DNA from: Paenibacillus sp. JJ-223
GTDB lineage: Bacteria > Bacillota > Bacilli > Paenibacillales > Paenibacillaceae
Direction: 5' to 3'
NCBI RefSeq assembly: GCF_927798175.1
Contig: NZ_CAKMMP010000016.1
Coordinates: forward strand, 122,177-186,176
Length of the DNA stretch: 64,000 nucleotides
Shown: positions 14,377 to 23,429 of the stretch, piece by piece
Position numbering within the stretch: position 1 is the first letter of the stretch
How the letters are laid out: the number at the start of each line of letters is the position of its first letter
Made by a program: the position numbers and the translations under genes
The notes under the pieces: generated by a model
Databases searched by the model: none
Told to the model about the DNA's origin: nothing
What the model saw: the letters and a program-made list of their open reading frames with translations, nothing else

Positions 14377-15663
14377 TTATTTTTTGAGGTTGTAGAAACC
14401 TTTGAGACCATTGTATTGAGCCAATTCGCCCAGTTGGTCTTCGATGCGGAGCAATTGGTTGTACTTCGCGATACGGTCTGTACGGGAAGGTGCACCTGTT
14501 TTGATTTGTCCAGCGTTAGTAGCAACCGCGATGTCAGCGATTGTGCTATCTTCGGACTCACCGGAACGGTGGGAGATAACCGCTGTGTATCCTGCACGTT
14601 TAGCCATTTCGATCGCATCGAACGTTTCAGTCAATGTACCGATTTGGTTCACTTTGATCAGGATGGAGTTACCGATTCCTTTTTCGATACCTTGAGCCAG
14701 ACGCTCAGTGTTCGTTACGAACAAGTCGTCACCAACGAGTTGTACCTTGTCACCCAATTTCTCAGTGAGCAATTTCCAACCTTCCCAGTCGTCTTCGGAC
14801 ATACCGTCTTCGATCGTGATGATTGGGTATTTATCAACCCAAGAAGCCAGAAGGTCAACATACTCAGCGGAAGTGTAGGATTTGCCTTCGCCAGCCAATG
14901 TGTATTTACCATCTTTGTAGAACTCAGTGGAAGCTACGTCCATACCCAGGAATACGTCAACGCCTGGTTTGTAACCTGCTTTTTCAATAGCTTCGATGAT
15001 TGTAGTGATTGCTTCTTCGTTGGACTTCAGGTTCGGTGCGAAGCCGCCTTCGTCACCTACAGCTGTGTTCAGGCCTTTGGAGCTCAGAACGGATTTCAGG
15101 TTGTGGAAGATTTCTGCGCCTACGCGAAGAGCTTCTTTGAAGCTTGGTGCTCCAACAGGAAGAACCATGAACTCTTGAACGTCGATGTTGTTGTCAGCAT
15201 GCTCACCACCGTTGATGATGTTCATCATTGGTACTGGAAGTGCTTTAGCGTTGAATCCGCCCAGGTATACGTACAATGGCAGGTCCAGAGCGTCGGCAGC
15301 CGCGCGAGCTACAGCCATGGATACAGCCAGGATTGCATTAGCACCCAATTTTCCTTTGTTTGGCGTACCATCCAAAGTGATCATCAATTTGTCGATACCC
15401 AGTTGATCCAGAGCGTCCATGCCGATTACTTCTGGAGCAATGATTTCGTTTACGTTCTTAACAGCTTGCAGAACGCCTTTACCCATGTAACGGGATTTGT
15501 CGCCATCGCGAAGCTCAACAGCTTCGTGGGCACCAGTGGAAGCACCGGATGGAACGATTGCGCGTCCGATTGCGCCGGACTCCAGATATACTTCAACCTC
15601 AACAGTAGGGTTACCGCGGGAATCGAGGACCTCGCGAGCGTACACGTCAGAAATGATAGTCAT
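14377..15663 (-). CDS. eno: Enolase
   Basis: A 428-residue enolase converting 2-phosphoglycerate to phosphoenolpyruvate in glycolysis. Visible hallmarks are SGASTGAHEAVELRD, GDEGGFAPNL (catalytic Glu), the metal ligands in FLGMDVAS, ITIEDGMSEDDW and LVGDDLFVTN, and the signature ILIKVNQIGTLTE. Length is normal. It is the last gene of the triose-phosphate set, separated from gpmI by 225 bp, so it may have its own promoter. Its product also feeds PEP to the phosphonate pathway at the left end. Confidence 0.97.
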   Translation of the reverse strand: MTIISDVYAREVLDSRGNPTVEVEVYLESGAIGRAIVPSGASTGAHEAVELRDGDKSRYMGKGVLQAVKNVNEIIAPEVIGMDALDQLGIDKLMITLDGTPNKGKLGANAILAVSMAVARAAADALDLPLYVYLGGFNAKALPVPMMNIINGGEHADNNIDVQEFMVLPVGAPSFKEALRVGAEIFHNLKSVLSSKGLNTAVGDEGGFAPNLKSNEEAITTIIEAIEKAGYKPGVDVFLGMDVASTEFYKDGKYTLAGEGKSYTSAEYVDLLASWVDKYPIITIEDGMSEDDWEGWKLLTEKLGDKVQLVGDDLFVTNTERLAQGIEKGIGNSILIKVNQIGTLTETFDAIEMAKRAGYTAVISHRSGESEDSTIADIAVATNAGQIKTGAPSRTDRIAKYNQLLRIEDQLGELAQYNGLKGFYNLKK

Positions 15664-15888
15664 GAGTGATAATCTCCTTTGTAGTTGGAATTTTTATTTG
15701 GGACCCACTTACGTTTGCACTGATTCACTACGTCCGCAGAATCGCCTTCCGATCGCTAATTATCCCCTGATTTCTTTGAACTTATTTTCATAAGTTGAAA
15801 TCATGTGATAAAGGCGACCGCTTCGCTGCTCCAGGCTATTTCTGTTTCCTCCGTTCATTGTGCAAACTTCACACGTCTCATAGAAAAA

Positions 15889-17433
15889 TTATTTGCGGGC
15901 AGCGATGACGGATGTTCCCGTCATTTCTTCCGGTTTTGGCAGCTGCATCAGGTCGAGAATCGTTGGCGCGATATCCGCCAAAATTCCGCCTTCGCGCAGC
16001 GTTACGTTTTCGTCCGTTACGATGAACGGAACCGGATTGGTTGTATGTGCAGTGAACGGACGTCCCTGCTCGTCAAATACCATATCCGCGTTACCATGGT
16101 CAGCCGTGATCAGCACAACGCCGCCTTTGGCAAGAACAGCTTCAACGACGCGGCCCATGCATTCATCTGTCGCTTCAACCGCCTTGATGGTAGGCTCCAG
16201 CAAACCGGAGTGTCCGACCATGTCAGGGTTGGCAAAGTTCAGGATGATCGCATCGTGTTTATCCGATTCAATCTCACGCACCGCTGCGTCAGCCACTTCA
16301 TAAGCGCTCATCTCCGGCTTCAGGTCGTATGTTGCGACCTTCGGCGAGTTGATCAGCACGCGAGTTTCGCCTGGAAGCTCCACATCGCGGCCGCCGCTGA
16401 AGAAGAACGTTACGTGAGGATATTTTTCGGTTTCTGCAATGCGCAGCTGTTTTTTGCCTTGCTGTACGAGAACTTCGCCCAGCGTGTTGTCCAAGTTTTT
16501 CGGCTCGTAAGCCACAAAACCATCCACTGTCTCGCTGAACAATGTCAAGCACACAAAGTGCAGGCCTTCAGGGAATTTCGGTCCACGATCGAAACCGCGG
16601 AAATCCTTGTTGGTGAATACCTGCGACAACTGGATCGCGCGGTCAGGACGGAAGTTGAGGAATACGACGGAGTCGCCGCTTTCCACGAGACCTACCGGTT
16701 GACCGTCCGCTTTGACGATGACCGTTGGTTCAACGAATTCGTCGAACACGGATTTTTCGTACGATTCTTCGACCGCTTTGAGCGGGTCAGTATACTGCGG
16801 ACCTTCGCCATAAACGATGGCACGATAGGATTTCTCCACGCGCTCCCAACGTTTGTCGCGGTCCATCGCATAATAACGGCCTTGGACCGTTGCGATCTGT
16901 CCGATACCAACCTCTTCGATTTTGGCGATCAGTTTTTTCATGAAGTCTTTACCGCTATCCGGCATAACGTCGCGACCATCCATGAAAGCATGAATGTACA
17001 CGTCATTCATTCCTTCTTTTTTGGCCAGGTCCAGCATGGCAAACAGGTGATCGATGTGGCTATGTACGCCGCCATCGGACAACAGGCCATACAGGTGCAG
17101 TTTTTTGCCGTTTTGCTTTGCTTCGCGCACCGCTTTGACGAGCGTTTCGTTTTCGAAAAACTCACCTTCGCGAATGGACTTCGAGATCCGGGTCAAGTCT
17201 TGATATACGATGCGGCCTGCACCGATATTCAAATGGCCTACCTCGGAGTTACCCATTTGCCCTTCAGGCAAACCAACAGCTTCGCCGCAAGCGGTAAGCG
17301 TGGTGTGAGGGTATTTGCTCATGTATTTGTCGTAGTTCGGTTTGTTGGCTTGTGCCACGGCATTACCTTCCACCGTGTTACGGAGTCCGAAACCGTCCAT
17401 GATGATCAATGCTACCGGTTTTGGTGCTGTCAT
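15889..17433 (-). CDS. gpmI: 2,3-bisphosphoglycerate-independent phosphoglycerate mutase
   Basis: A 514-residue, Mn-dependent enzyme interconverting 3- and 2-phosphoglycerate. It starts MTAPKPVALIIMDGFG at ATG 17433, one base after the tpiA stop. The catalytic serine is in MGNSEVGHLN near residue 62, and the metal-binding DGRD and ADHGNAD motifs are present. The independent form is usual in sporulating Firmicutes, where its Mn dependence makes it pH-sensitive in the forespore. It lies in the pgk-tpiA-gpmI operon. Confidence 0.97.
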   Translation of the reverse strand: MTAPKPVALIIMDGFGLRNTVEGNAVAQANKPNYDKYMSKYPHTTLTACGEAVGLPEGQMGNSEVGHLNIGAGRIVYQDLTRISKSIREGEFFENETLVKAVREAKQNGKKLHLYGLLSDGGVHSHIDHLFAMLDLAKKEGMNDVYIHAFMDGRDVMPDSGKDFMKKLIAKIEEVGIGQIATVQGRYYAMDRDKRWERVEKSYRAIVYGEGPQYTDPLKAVEESYEKSVFDEFVEPTVIVKADGQPVGLVESGDSVVFLNFRPDRAIQLSQVFTNKDFRGFDRGPKFPEGLHFVCLTLFSETVDGFVAYEPKNLDNTLGEVLVQQGKKQLRIAETEKYPHVTFFFSGGRDVELPGETRVLINSPKVATYDLKPEMSAYEVADAAVREIESDKHDAIILNFANPDMVGHSGLLEPTIKAVEATDECMGRVVEAVLAKGGVVLITADHGNADMVFDEQGRPFTAHTTNPVPFIVTDENVTLREGGILADIAPTILDLMQLPKPEEMTGTSVIAARK

Positions 17434-17434
17434 C

Positions 17435-18187
17435 TTACTTCGCCCCCTCAACAAGCGCGATAAACGAAGCTGGCTGCAGGCTGGCACCGCCAACGAGCGC
17501 ACCATCGATGTCGCTTTGTCCGAGGTATTCTGTTACGTTCTCAGGTTTAACGCTGCCGCCGTATTGAATGCGGACTGCATCAGCAACCTTCTCGTCGTAC
17601 AGATCCTTCACGAGGCTGCGGATGTAAGCAATAACTTCATTCGCATCTTGGGAAGTGGAGGATTTGCCTGTACCGATCGCCCAGATTGGCTCATAAGCGA
17701 TAACCACTTGAGCTGCTTGCTCAGCGGAAAGACCTGCAAAAGCAGCTTCGGTTTGCACTTTGCAAACGTCTTTCGTTTGATCCGCTTCGCGCTCTTCAAG
17801 CGTCTCACCAAGGCAGAAGATTGGAGTCAATCCGTGACGGAATGCGGCATGCATCTTTTTGTTAACAGTTTCATCAGTTTCCGCGAAATATTGACGACGC
17901 TCCGAGTGGCCGATGATCACATAGTCCACGCCGAGGTCTTTCAGCATAACGCCGCTGATTTCGCCTGTGAATGCGCCGTTGTCTTCGAAGTGAAGGTTTT
18001 GGGCACCGATTTTGATGTTTGTTCCTTTAACGGCTTCGACGAGGGCTGGCAGATTGGTAAAAGGCGCACAAATGACCGTTTCAACGCCATCAACCTCCGC
18101 TTTGCCTTTGACTTCCTGAATGAAGTCAGTAGACTCGGAAACCGTTTTGAACATTTTCCAGTTACCTGCGATAATTGGTGTTCTCAT
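17435..18187 (-). CDS. tpiA: Triose-phosphate isomerase
   Basis: A 250-residue TIM barrel interconverting dihydroxyacetone phosphate and glyceraldehyde 3-phosphate. It has GNWKM with the catalytic Lys near residue 11, the catalytic His in IIGHSERR, and YEPIWAIGTGK with the catalytic Glu and flexible loop. ATG 18187 (MRTPIIAGNWKM) has AAGGAG 8 bases upstream. It lies between pgk and gpmI in the CggR-linked glycolytic operon. Confidence 0.97.
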   Translation of the reverse strand: MRTPIIAGNWKMFKTVSESTDFIQEVKGKAEVDGVETVICAPFTNLPALVEAVKGTNIKIGAQNLHFEDNGAFTGEISGVMLKDLGVDYVIIGHSERRQYFAETDETVNKKMHAAFRHGLTPIFCLGETLEEREADQTKDVCKVQTEAAFAGLSAEQAAQVVIAYEPIWAIGTGKSSTSQDANEVIAYIRSLVKDLYDEKVADAVRIQYGGSVKPENVTEYLGQSDIDGALVGGASLQPASFIALVEGAK

Positions 18188-18220
18188 CTGTTTCAACTCC
18201 TTCATGCTATAGCTTAAAGC

Positions 18221-19402
18221 TTACTTGTCGTTTAATGCAACTACGCCTGGAAGCTGTTTGCCTTCCATGAATTCGAGGGAGGCACCGCCACCTGTGGAGA
18301 TGTGGTCCATTTTGTCAGCCAGCTTGAATTTCTCAGCCGCTGCAGCAGAGTCTCCGCCACCGATTACAGTGTAAGCGTCTGTTGTTGCGCATGCTTCCGC
18401 TACCGCACGAGTACCGTGGGAGAATGGCTCGATTTCAAATACGCCCATTGGTCCGTTCCAAACAACGAGTTTGGAGTTTTTGATCACGTCAGCGTAAATC
18501 TCGCGCGTTTTAGGACCGATGTCGATTCCTTCCCAATCCGCAGGGATGTCGCCTACTTCAACGATCTTAGTGTTAGCATTTGCGCTGAAGTCATCGGAGA
18601 TCACGATATCCACCGGCAGGTAGAAGTTTTTGCCCAGTTTTTTTGCTTTTTCGATGAAGCCCAGAGCAACGTCCAGTTTGGACTCGTCGAGCAGGGATTG
18701 ACCCACTTCAAAGCCTTGTGCCTTCATGAATGTGTAGGACAGGCCGCCACCGATGATTACGTTGTCTGCGATGTTAAGCAGGTTGTCGATGACATCGATT
18801 TTGTCTTTTACTTTGGAACCGCCGATAATTGCCGTGAAAGGACGGTCAGGGTTGGACAATGCTTTACCCAAAACCTCCAGTTCTTTCTCCATCAGCAAAC
18901 CGGATACGGCTGGCAGCAGGTGAGCGATGCCTTCTGTGGAAGCGTGTGCTCTGTGCGCCGCGCCAAATGCATCGTTGACGAATACGTCAGCCAGTTCGGC
19001 AAACGCTTTTGCCAATTCCGGATCGTTTTTCTCTTCGCCAGCGTGGAAACGCACGTTTTCAAGCAGCAGAACGTCGCCGTTTTTCAGTTCGGCAACTTGC
19101 GCTTTTACAGCTTCACCGATCGAATCGTCAGCTTTGACTACCGGTTTGCCCAGCAGTTCGGACAAGCGCTCGGCAGCCGGAGTCAGACGCATGGACTCGA
19201 CAACTTCGCCTTTTGGACGTCCCAGGTGGCTCGCCAAAATAACCTTTGCGCCTTTTTCGATCAAGTAGTTGATCGTAGGCAGGGTTTCGCGAATACGTTT
19301 GTCATCTGTAATTTTACCATCTTCGAGCGGCACATTGAAATCTACACGTACAAATACCTTTTTACCGTTCAATTCGATATCGCGTACACTTTTTTTGTTC
19401 AT
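18221..19402 (-). CDS. pgk: Phosphoglycerate kinase
   Basis: A 393-residue two-domain kinase transferring phosphate from 1,3-bisphosphoglycerate to ADP. VFVRVDFNVPLEDG near the start, SHLGRPKG, the hinge region, and GGGDSAAAAEKF at the nucleotide site are all present. ATG 19402 (MNKKSVRDIELNGKK) has GGAGGA upstream. It is transcribed after gap, with a 150-bp spacer holding a hairpin (19506-19539). Confidence 0.97.
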   Translation of the reverse strand: MNKKSVRDIELNGKKVFVRVDFNVPLEDGKITDDKRIRETLPTINYLIEKGAKVILASHLGRPKGEVVESMRLTPAAERLSELLGKPVVKADDSIGEAVKAQVAELKNGDVLLLENVRFHAGEEKNDPELAKAFAELADVFVNDAFGAAHRAHASTEGIAHLLPAVSGLLMEKELEVLGKALSNPDRPFTAIIGGSKVKDKIDVIDNLLNIADNVIIGGGLSYTFMKAQGFEVGQSLLDESKLDVALGFIEKAKKLGKNFYLPVDIVISDDFSANANTKIVEVGDIPADWEGIDIGPKTREIYADVIKNSKLVVWNGPMGVFEIEPFSHGTRAVAEACATTDAYTVIGGGDSAAAAEKFKLADKMDHISTGGGASLEFMEGKQLPGVVALNDK

Positions 19403-19505
19403 TGGTCGTTCCTCCGCACCCATGTATTTTGTGCATGATCATGGGGCCAGAATAGCCCTGTTCATGCCGGTGTTTTTGAGAAATTTGCAAAAGGTTGATA
19501 GATAA

Positions 19506-19539
19506 AGAGCGGAAACAACAATAGCTCTGTTTCCGCTCT
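19506..19539 (-). terminator. Hairpin between gap and pgk (partial terminator or mRNA-end stabiliser)
   Basis: A 12-bp perfect stem (AGAGCGGAAACA/TGTTTCCGCTCT) with a 10-base loop is followed on the minus strand by TTTATCTATC. The U-tract is weak, so some read-through to pgk is expected. Confidence 0.6.
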
Positions 19540-19554
19540 ATGATGATGCAGATA

Positions 19555-20562
19555 TTACTTGATCATTTTTGCAAAGTGCTCCAATGTGCGAACCAATTGA
19601 GCTGTGTAGGACATTTCGTTGTCGTACCAAGCTACAGTTTTAACCAGTTGTTGGTCGCCCACAGTCAGAACTTTAGTTTGAGTTGCATCGAACAGGGAAC
19701 CGAAAGTGATGCCCACGATGTCGGAAGATACGATTTCGTCTTCTGTGTATCCGAAAGTTTGCGGATCGGAAGCTTCTTTCATTGCTGCGTTAACTTCTTC
19801 AGCCGTTACTTTTTTCTCCAGAACCGTTACCAGCTCAGTCAGGGAACCTGTTGGTGTTGGTACGCGTTGAGCTGCACCATCCAATTTGCCTTGCAGTTCA
19901 GGGATAACCAGACCGATTGCTTTAGCAGCACCAGTTGTGTTAGGAATGATGTTTTCAGCCGCTGCGCGAGCACGACGGAAGTCACCTTTAGGGTGCGGAG
20001 CATCCAGCGTGTTTTGGTCGCCAGTGTAAGCGTGGATTGTAGTCATCAAACCTTGAACGATTCCGAATTTGTCTTGCAGTGTTTTTGCCATAGGAGCCAG
20101 GCAGTTTGTTGTGCAAGATGCGCCGGAGATTACAGTTTCAGTACCGTCGAGGATGTCATGGTTTACGTTGTAAACGATGGTTTTCATGTCGCCAGTAGCT
20201 GGTGCGGAGATAACCACTTTTTTAGCGCCGCCTTTAAGGTGTTTCTCAGCAGCTTCTTTTGTTGTGAAGAAACCAGTACATTCCAGAACGATGTCTACGC
20301 CCAGGTCGCCCCAAGGCAGTTCTTCTGGGTTACGGTTAGCGATAACTTTAACTTCTTTGCCGTTCACTTTGAAGAAACCGTCGTGTACTTCAACTTCGCC
20401 GTCGAAACGACCTTGAGTTGTATCATATTTAAGCAAATGCGCGAGCATTTTAGCGTCAGTCAAGTCGTTGATTGCTACAACTTCGATGCCTTCTACATTT
20501 TGAATGCGGCGGAATGCCAAACGACCGATACGTCCAAAACCGTTAATACCTACTTTAATCAT
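19555..20562 (-). CDS. gap: Glyceraldehyde-3-phosphate dehydrogenase (NAD-dependent)
   Basis: A 335-residue glycolytic GAPDH. The N-terminal NAD-binding motif is KVGINGFGRIGR, the active-site Cys is in SGASCTTNCLAP near residue 150, and the C-terminal WYDNEMSY is present. It lies directly downstream of cggR and is controlled by it, the arrangement of glycolytic gapA. A GGGAGGAAC site precedes ATG 20562. A small GACGG/CCGTC hairpin in the 110-bp cggR-gap spacer may mark mRNA processing, as known in Bacillus. Confidence 0.97.
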   Translation of the reverse strand: MIKVGINGFGRIGRLAFRRIQNVEGIEVVAINDLTDAKMLAHLLKYDTTQGRFDGEVEVHDGFFKVNGKEVKVIANRNPEELPWGDLGVDIVLECTGFFTTKEAAEKHLKGGAKKVVISAPATGDMKTIVYNVNHDILDGTETVISGASCTTNCLAPMAKTLQDKFGIVQGLMTTIHAYTGDQNTLDAPHPKGDFRRARAAAENIIPNTTGAAKAIGLVIPELQGKLDGAAQRVPTPTGSLTELVTVLEKKVTAEEVNAAMKEASDPQTFGYTEDEIVSSDIVGITFGSLFDATQTKVLTVGDQQLVKTVAWYDNEMSYTAQLVRTLEHFAKMIK

Positions 20563-20672
20563 GAGTAAGTTCCTCCCAAGTTTTGATTAGTTTTGTATGA
20601 AGCTTTATATATTCAAGACAGACGGTGAGGTCCGTCAAGACAACTGAATTACGATACGAATAGGAAAAGCAA

Positions 20673-21698
20673 TCAGTCCAACTCGGCGACGATGACTTTC
20701 GCCGCGGCCTCGTCGATGATCAGAATATCTTCCTGGCCGAACCGGAGCACCGAATGAATGGCAGCTGCCTTGCTGGCGCCGCCCGCAATGCCGATGACCA
20801 CGTCCGTCCTTTCGATATCCTGCAGCCGCATGCCCAGAGTGAGCATGGTATGTACCACTTCACCCTGATCGTTGAAGTAATAACCGTAAGATTCGGATAC
20901 TGCCCCTTGCTCCTTGAGCTCTTCCAAGATCTCCGGTGCAAGCTTGCGCCTCCGCGCCATCTCCACGGCATCGCCGATTCCGTGAATGACTATCCGCGAT
21001 TTGCGGATCAGCTGAAGAATCTCTTGCACGCTCGGGTCCTGAATCAGCGATTCATAAGCGTGATCACTTAGCAAATCCGGTACATGCAGGAGTTTGTATT
21101 GTGCTCCCGCCCGCTTTGCCATCGTGGATGCAATCGTATTGGCCTGAATTTCAAGGCTTTCTCCCAGCCCGCCCCGCGCAGGCACGAACCAGACGCCTTT
21201 GAGTGAGGTCGGCAGCGTCAATTGCTCCGCAACTTCGGCCGTCGTTGAGCCGCCCGTGACAGCTACAACATCATTATCGTTCATAACACTGCTCAGCGCT
21301 TTCGCTCCGGCCTTGCCCAATTCCCGCTTGGCCAGCGGTGAGGCATCCGAATCGCCGGGAACGACGACTACCTTTTGCAGACCGTAGGCTTGCATGATGC
21401 GTTCTTCCAGTTCGGACAATCCGAACAGCTCTTTGGCTACCGGCTCCAATTGCTGCAGCAACTCAAGCCCCGCCTCGCTGATCTTCATCCCCGCGCTGTC
21501 GATTTCAATTAGTCCCTGAGCCTTCAACAGATCGGTCTCAGCTCTCAGAACCCGCTCGGTCATCTGCATGGAATTGGCTAACGTTCTTCGTCCGATCACA
21601 TCCGATAACATGATCTGGTGGAGAATCGTATACCTCTTCTTCAAGACATCCATGAGATCAGGCAGAAGCTGCTTTTGCACTTCTAAAATCTTTCGCAT
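20673..21698 (-). CDS. cggR: Central glycolytic genes regulator CggR
   Basis: A 341-residue SorC/DeoR-family repressor. The N-terminal HTH reads RRTLANSMQMTERVLRAETD; the C-terminal sugar-phosphate-binding domain includes VVVPGDSDAS, VTGGSTTAEVAE and IGIAGGASKAAAI. CggR represses the gap operon and is released by fructose 1,6-bisphosphate. ATG 21698 has GGGAG 8 bases upstream, and the length agrees with the Bacillus protein. It is the first gene of cggR-gap-pgk-tpiA-gpmI, so the repressor controls its own operon through the operator at 21752-21776. Confidence 0.95.
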   Translation of the reverse strand: MRKILEVQKQLLPDLMDVLKKRYTILHQIMLSDVIGRRTLANSMQMTERVLRAETDLLKAQGLIEIDSAGMKISEAGLELLQQLEPVAKELFGLSELEERIMQAYGLQKVVVVPGDSDASPLAKRELGKAGAKALSSVMNDNDVVAVTGGSTTAEVAEQLTLPTSLKGVWFVPARGGLGESLEIQANTIASTMAKRAGAQYKLLHVPDLLSDHAYESLIQDPSVQEILQLIRKSRIVIHGIGDAVEMARRRKLAPEILEELKEQGAVSESYGYYFNDQGEVVHTMLTLGMRLQDIERTDVVIGIAGGASKAAAIHSVLRFGQEDILIIDEAAAKVIVAELD

Positions 21699-21751
21699 GC
21701 TTTCCACTCCCGCAAGCTTCTCGTTCCAAGCTCATATCATGGCCCTAAAAT

Positions 21752-21811
21752 GTCCCGGGTTAACTTTTTAAGTCCCACGTATATTCTACCTAAAACTGAC
21801 GCGACATGCAA
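21752..21811 (-). promoter_or_regulatory. cggR promoter and CggR operator
   Basis: On the minus strand -35 TTGCAT (21811-21806) and -10 TAGAAT (21888 series: 21788-21783) are 17 bases apart. Just downstream, two GGGAC direct repeats start 20 bases apart (21776-21772 and 21756-21752), matching the known CggR operator layout of direct GGGAC repeats two helical turns apart. Repression would block transcription at the start site. Confidence 0.75.
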
Positions 21812-22075
21812 GTGTTTCAAAGGCCCATTTCATCCCGTTTCAGGGCGTTTTCACGCGCAATTTTTCACAATCCTGCCACGGCAACTTGTAGTCCGCATTC
21901 GGCATACTATATATAGAAGATCGGCTGCTTTCGCATCTATATATTGCCCTTGCAAACCAGAAGACCGCACACCAACAAACCTCTTATAGCATGTACCGAA
22001 AGCAGTTCTTTATCCGCATATTTTCAGCATGATCATTTTCGGCACATTCCAAACGATTTCTTTCGAATCATCTGC
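21812..22075. other. Intergenic region upstream of cggR
   Basis: About 260 bp between the divergent cggR promoter and the tRNA-Arg promoter. I see no gene here. Confidence 0.5.
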
Positions 22076-22104
22076 TTGCAATTGATTGGGTCATGAGCTA
22101 TAAT
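22076..22104 (+). promoter_or_regulatory. tRNA-Arg promoter
   Basis: -35 TTGCAA (22076-22081), 17-base spacer, -10 TATAAT (22099-22104), 31 bases before the mature tRNA 5' end. Confidence 0.85.
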
Positions 22105-22135
22105 CATTATTGCTGTCACATATTTGATTGATTGT

Positions 22136-22210
22136 GCGCCCGTGGTCCAATGGATATGACGTAGGCCTCCGAAGCCTGAGATCCAAGTTCGATTCTTGGC
22201 GGGCGCGCCA
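22136..22210 (+). tRNA. tRNA-Arg (anticodon CCG)
   Basis: A full cloverleaf: acceptor GCGCCCG/CGGGCGC, anticodon loop CTCCGAA, T-loop GTTCGATTC, encoded 3' CCA. It reads CGG codons. It is a single gene with its own promoter and terminator. Confidence 0.95.
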
Positions 22211-22244
22211 TTTTTACTTTGCTTTCATAAGTTGTTTAACCAGT

Positions 22245-22269
22245 GAAACCGGAGAGGTTTCTTTTTTTT
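22245..22269 (+). terminator. tRNA-Arg terminator
   Basis: GAAACC-GGAGA-GGTTTC followed by eight T. Confidence 0.85.
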
Positions 22270-22278
22270 CAAAGTTAG

Positions 22279-22318
22279 TTTGACTTTCTTTGACTTTTTG
22301 ATTGAAATTGTTTATGAT
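22279..22318 (+). promoter_or_regulatory. CtsR operator and promoter of clpP
   Basis: The minus strand of 22279-22295 reads AGTCAAA-GAA-AGTCAAA, the tandem heptad recognised by CtsR, the class III heat-shock repressor. It overlaps -35 TTGACT (22290-22295), which is 17 bases from -10 TATGAT (22313-22318). Confidence 0.88.
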
Positions 22319-22388
22319 GTGGTTAATACGGTAACAGTTTAAATATAACCACCAAATTTAACATCACATTTCCGAGGAGGTTTTTCAC

Positions 22389-22985
22389 GTGAGTTACATT
22401 CCTATGGTCGTTGAACAAAGCAATCGCGGCGAACGCGCTTATGACATTTATTCCAGATTGCTGAAGGATCGCATTATCTTCCTTGGTAGCGACGTCAATG
22501 ACGTTGTCGCAAACTCTATCATTGCACAGATGCTGTTCCTGACTGCGGAAGATCCGGAGAAAGACATTCACTTATACATCAACAGCCCTGGCGGATCCAT
22601 CACAGCCGGTATGGCGATCTATGACACGATGCAGTTTATTAAACCAGATGTATCGACCATCTGTGTGGGTATGGCGGCATCCATGGGCGCGTTCCTGCTC
22701 AACGCTGGCGCCAAAGGCAAACGTTTCGCGCTGCCGAACAGCGAAATCATGATCCACCAACCGCTGGGCGGAGCACAAGGCCAAGCCTCCGACATCGAGA
22801 TTCGCGCACGCCGCATCCTGAAAATGCGCGATACCTTGAACCGCATCATTGCCGAGCGCACAGGCCAACCGCTGGAGCGCATCGAGAAAGACACCGACCG
22901 CGACTACTTCATGACTGCTGCCGAAGCTGCAGAATACGGTATCGTAGATAAAGTTATCGAAAACGTAGGTGCACAAGGCGTATAA
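22389..22985 (+). CDS. clpP: ATP-dependent Clp protease proteolytic subunit
   Basis: A 198-residue serine peptidase forming the tetradecameric ClpP chamber fed by ClpX/ClpC. The catalytic Ser is in GMAASMGAFLL near residue 98, and His is in SEIMIHQPLGG near residue 123. The start codon is GTG 22389, with AGGAGG upstream. Transcription is plus-strand and CtsR-controlled. ClpP also degrades SsrA-tagged proteins made by tmRNA/SmpB in this window. Confidence 0.97.
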   Translation: MSYIPMVVEQSNRGERAYDIYSRLLKDRIIFLGSDVNDVVANSIIAQMLFLTAEDPEKDIHLYINSPGGSITAGMAIYDTMQFIKPDVSTICVGMAASMGAFLLNAGAKGKRFALPNSEIMIHQPLGGAQGQASDIEIRARRILKMRDTLNRIIAERTGQPLERIEKDTDRDYFMTAAEAAEYGIVDKVIENVGAQGV

Positions 22986-23051
22986 GCCGCAGTGCCACAT
23001 CTATAATCGTTAAAGATCGACTTGTCGCATTTTGCTGACAGACGATCCAAC

Positions 23052-23096
23052 AAAAGGGCGCCCCGCACGTGAACAACGTGACGGAGACGCCCTTTT
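23052..23096 (+). terminator. clpP terminator
   Basis: A large hairpin with outer arms AAAAGGGCG/CGCCCTTTT and an inner ACGT stem, ending in TTTT, 65 bp after the stop. Confidence 0.8.
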
Positions 23097-23118
23097 CGCA
23101 TAGTTGATGCGTTTTTAC

Positions 23119-23222
23119 AAAGGTGATATCTTACGAACCTCACACACGTTATTCGCCGATATTTCGCCCTTACAGAACTTTAATGAACCTGAGGCACGTT
23201 ATTCACCCAGTAAATCACCTTT
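23119..23222. repeat. Compact intergenic repeat: inverted ends and internal direct repeats
   Basis: Terminal inverted 9-mers AAAGGTGAT (23119-23127) and ATCACCTTT (23214-23222) enclose two copies of GAACCT-N4-CACGTTATTC-N-CC that start exactly 50 bases apart (23135 and 23185). It is not coding. It resembles a small palindromic repeat element more than a terminator. The remaining sequence to 23429 shows nothing. Confidence 0.55.
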
Positions 23223-23429
23223 AAAGTACAATTTCACCATAATAGCGATCATGATGTTCATTAGAATTTTAACCAGCTGTTTTTGGAACCGATAAGGTGT
23301 ATGAAGTTCCTCAAAAAGAGAGCACTGGCCACCAAACATTTCTGTTCGGCAACCAATGCCCTTCTCCTTATCTCACATTCGATTCAACTCACTCACACAT
23401 GACCGAATCGCATCATACGATCTGCCTAC

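Noticed and set aside
14341..15669. Long plus-strand open frame (442 codons) opposite eno
   Set aside because: It mirrors eno codon usage, is rich in Cys, Phe and His, and has no ribosome site; it is a shadow of a highly expressed gene.
15805..17463. Long plus-strand open frame (552 codons) opposite gpmI
   Set aside because: Antisense shadow of a clear glycolytic gene with no motif or start signal.
18302..20568. Plus-strand frames opposite pgk and gap
   Set aside because: Same shadow effect from strong codon bias; no ribosome sites.
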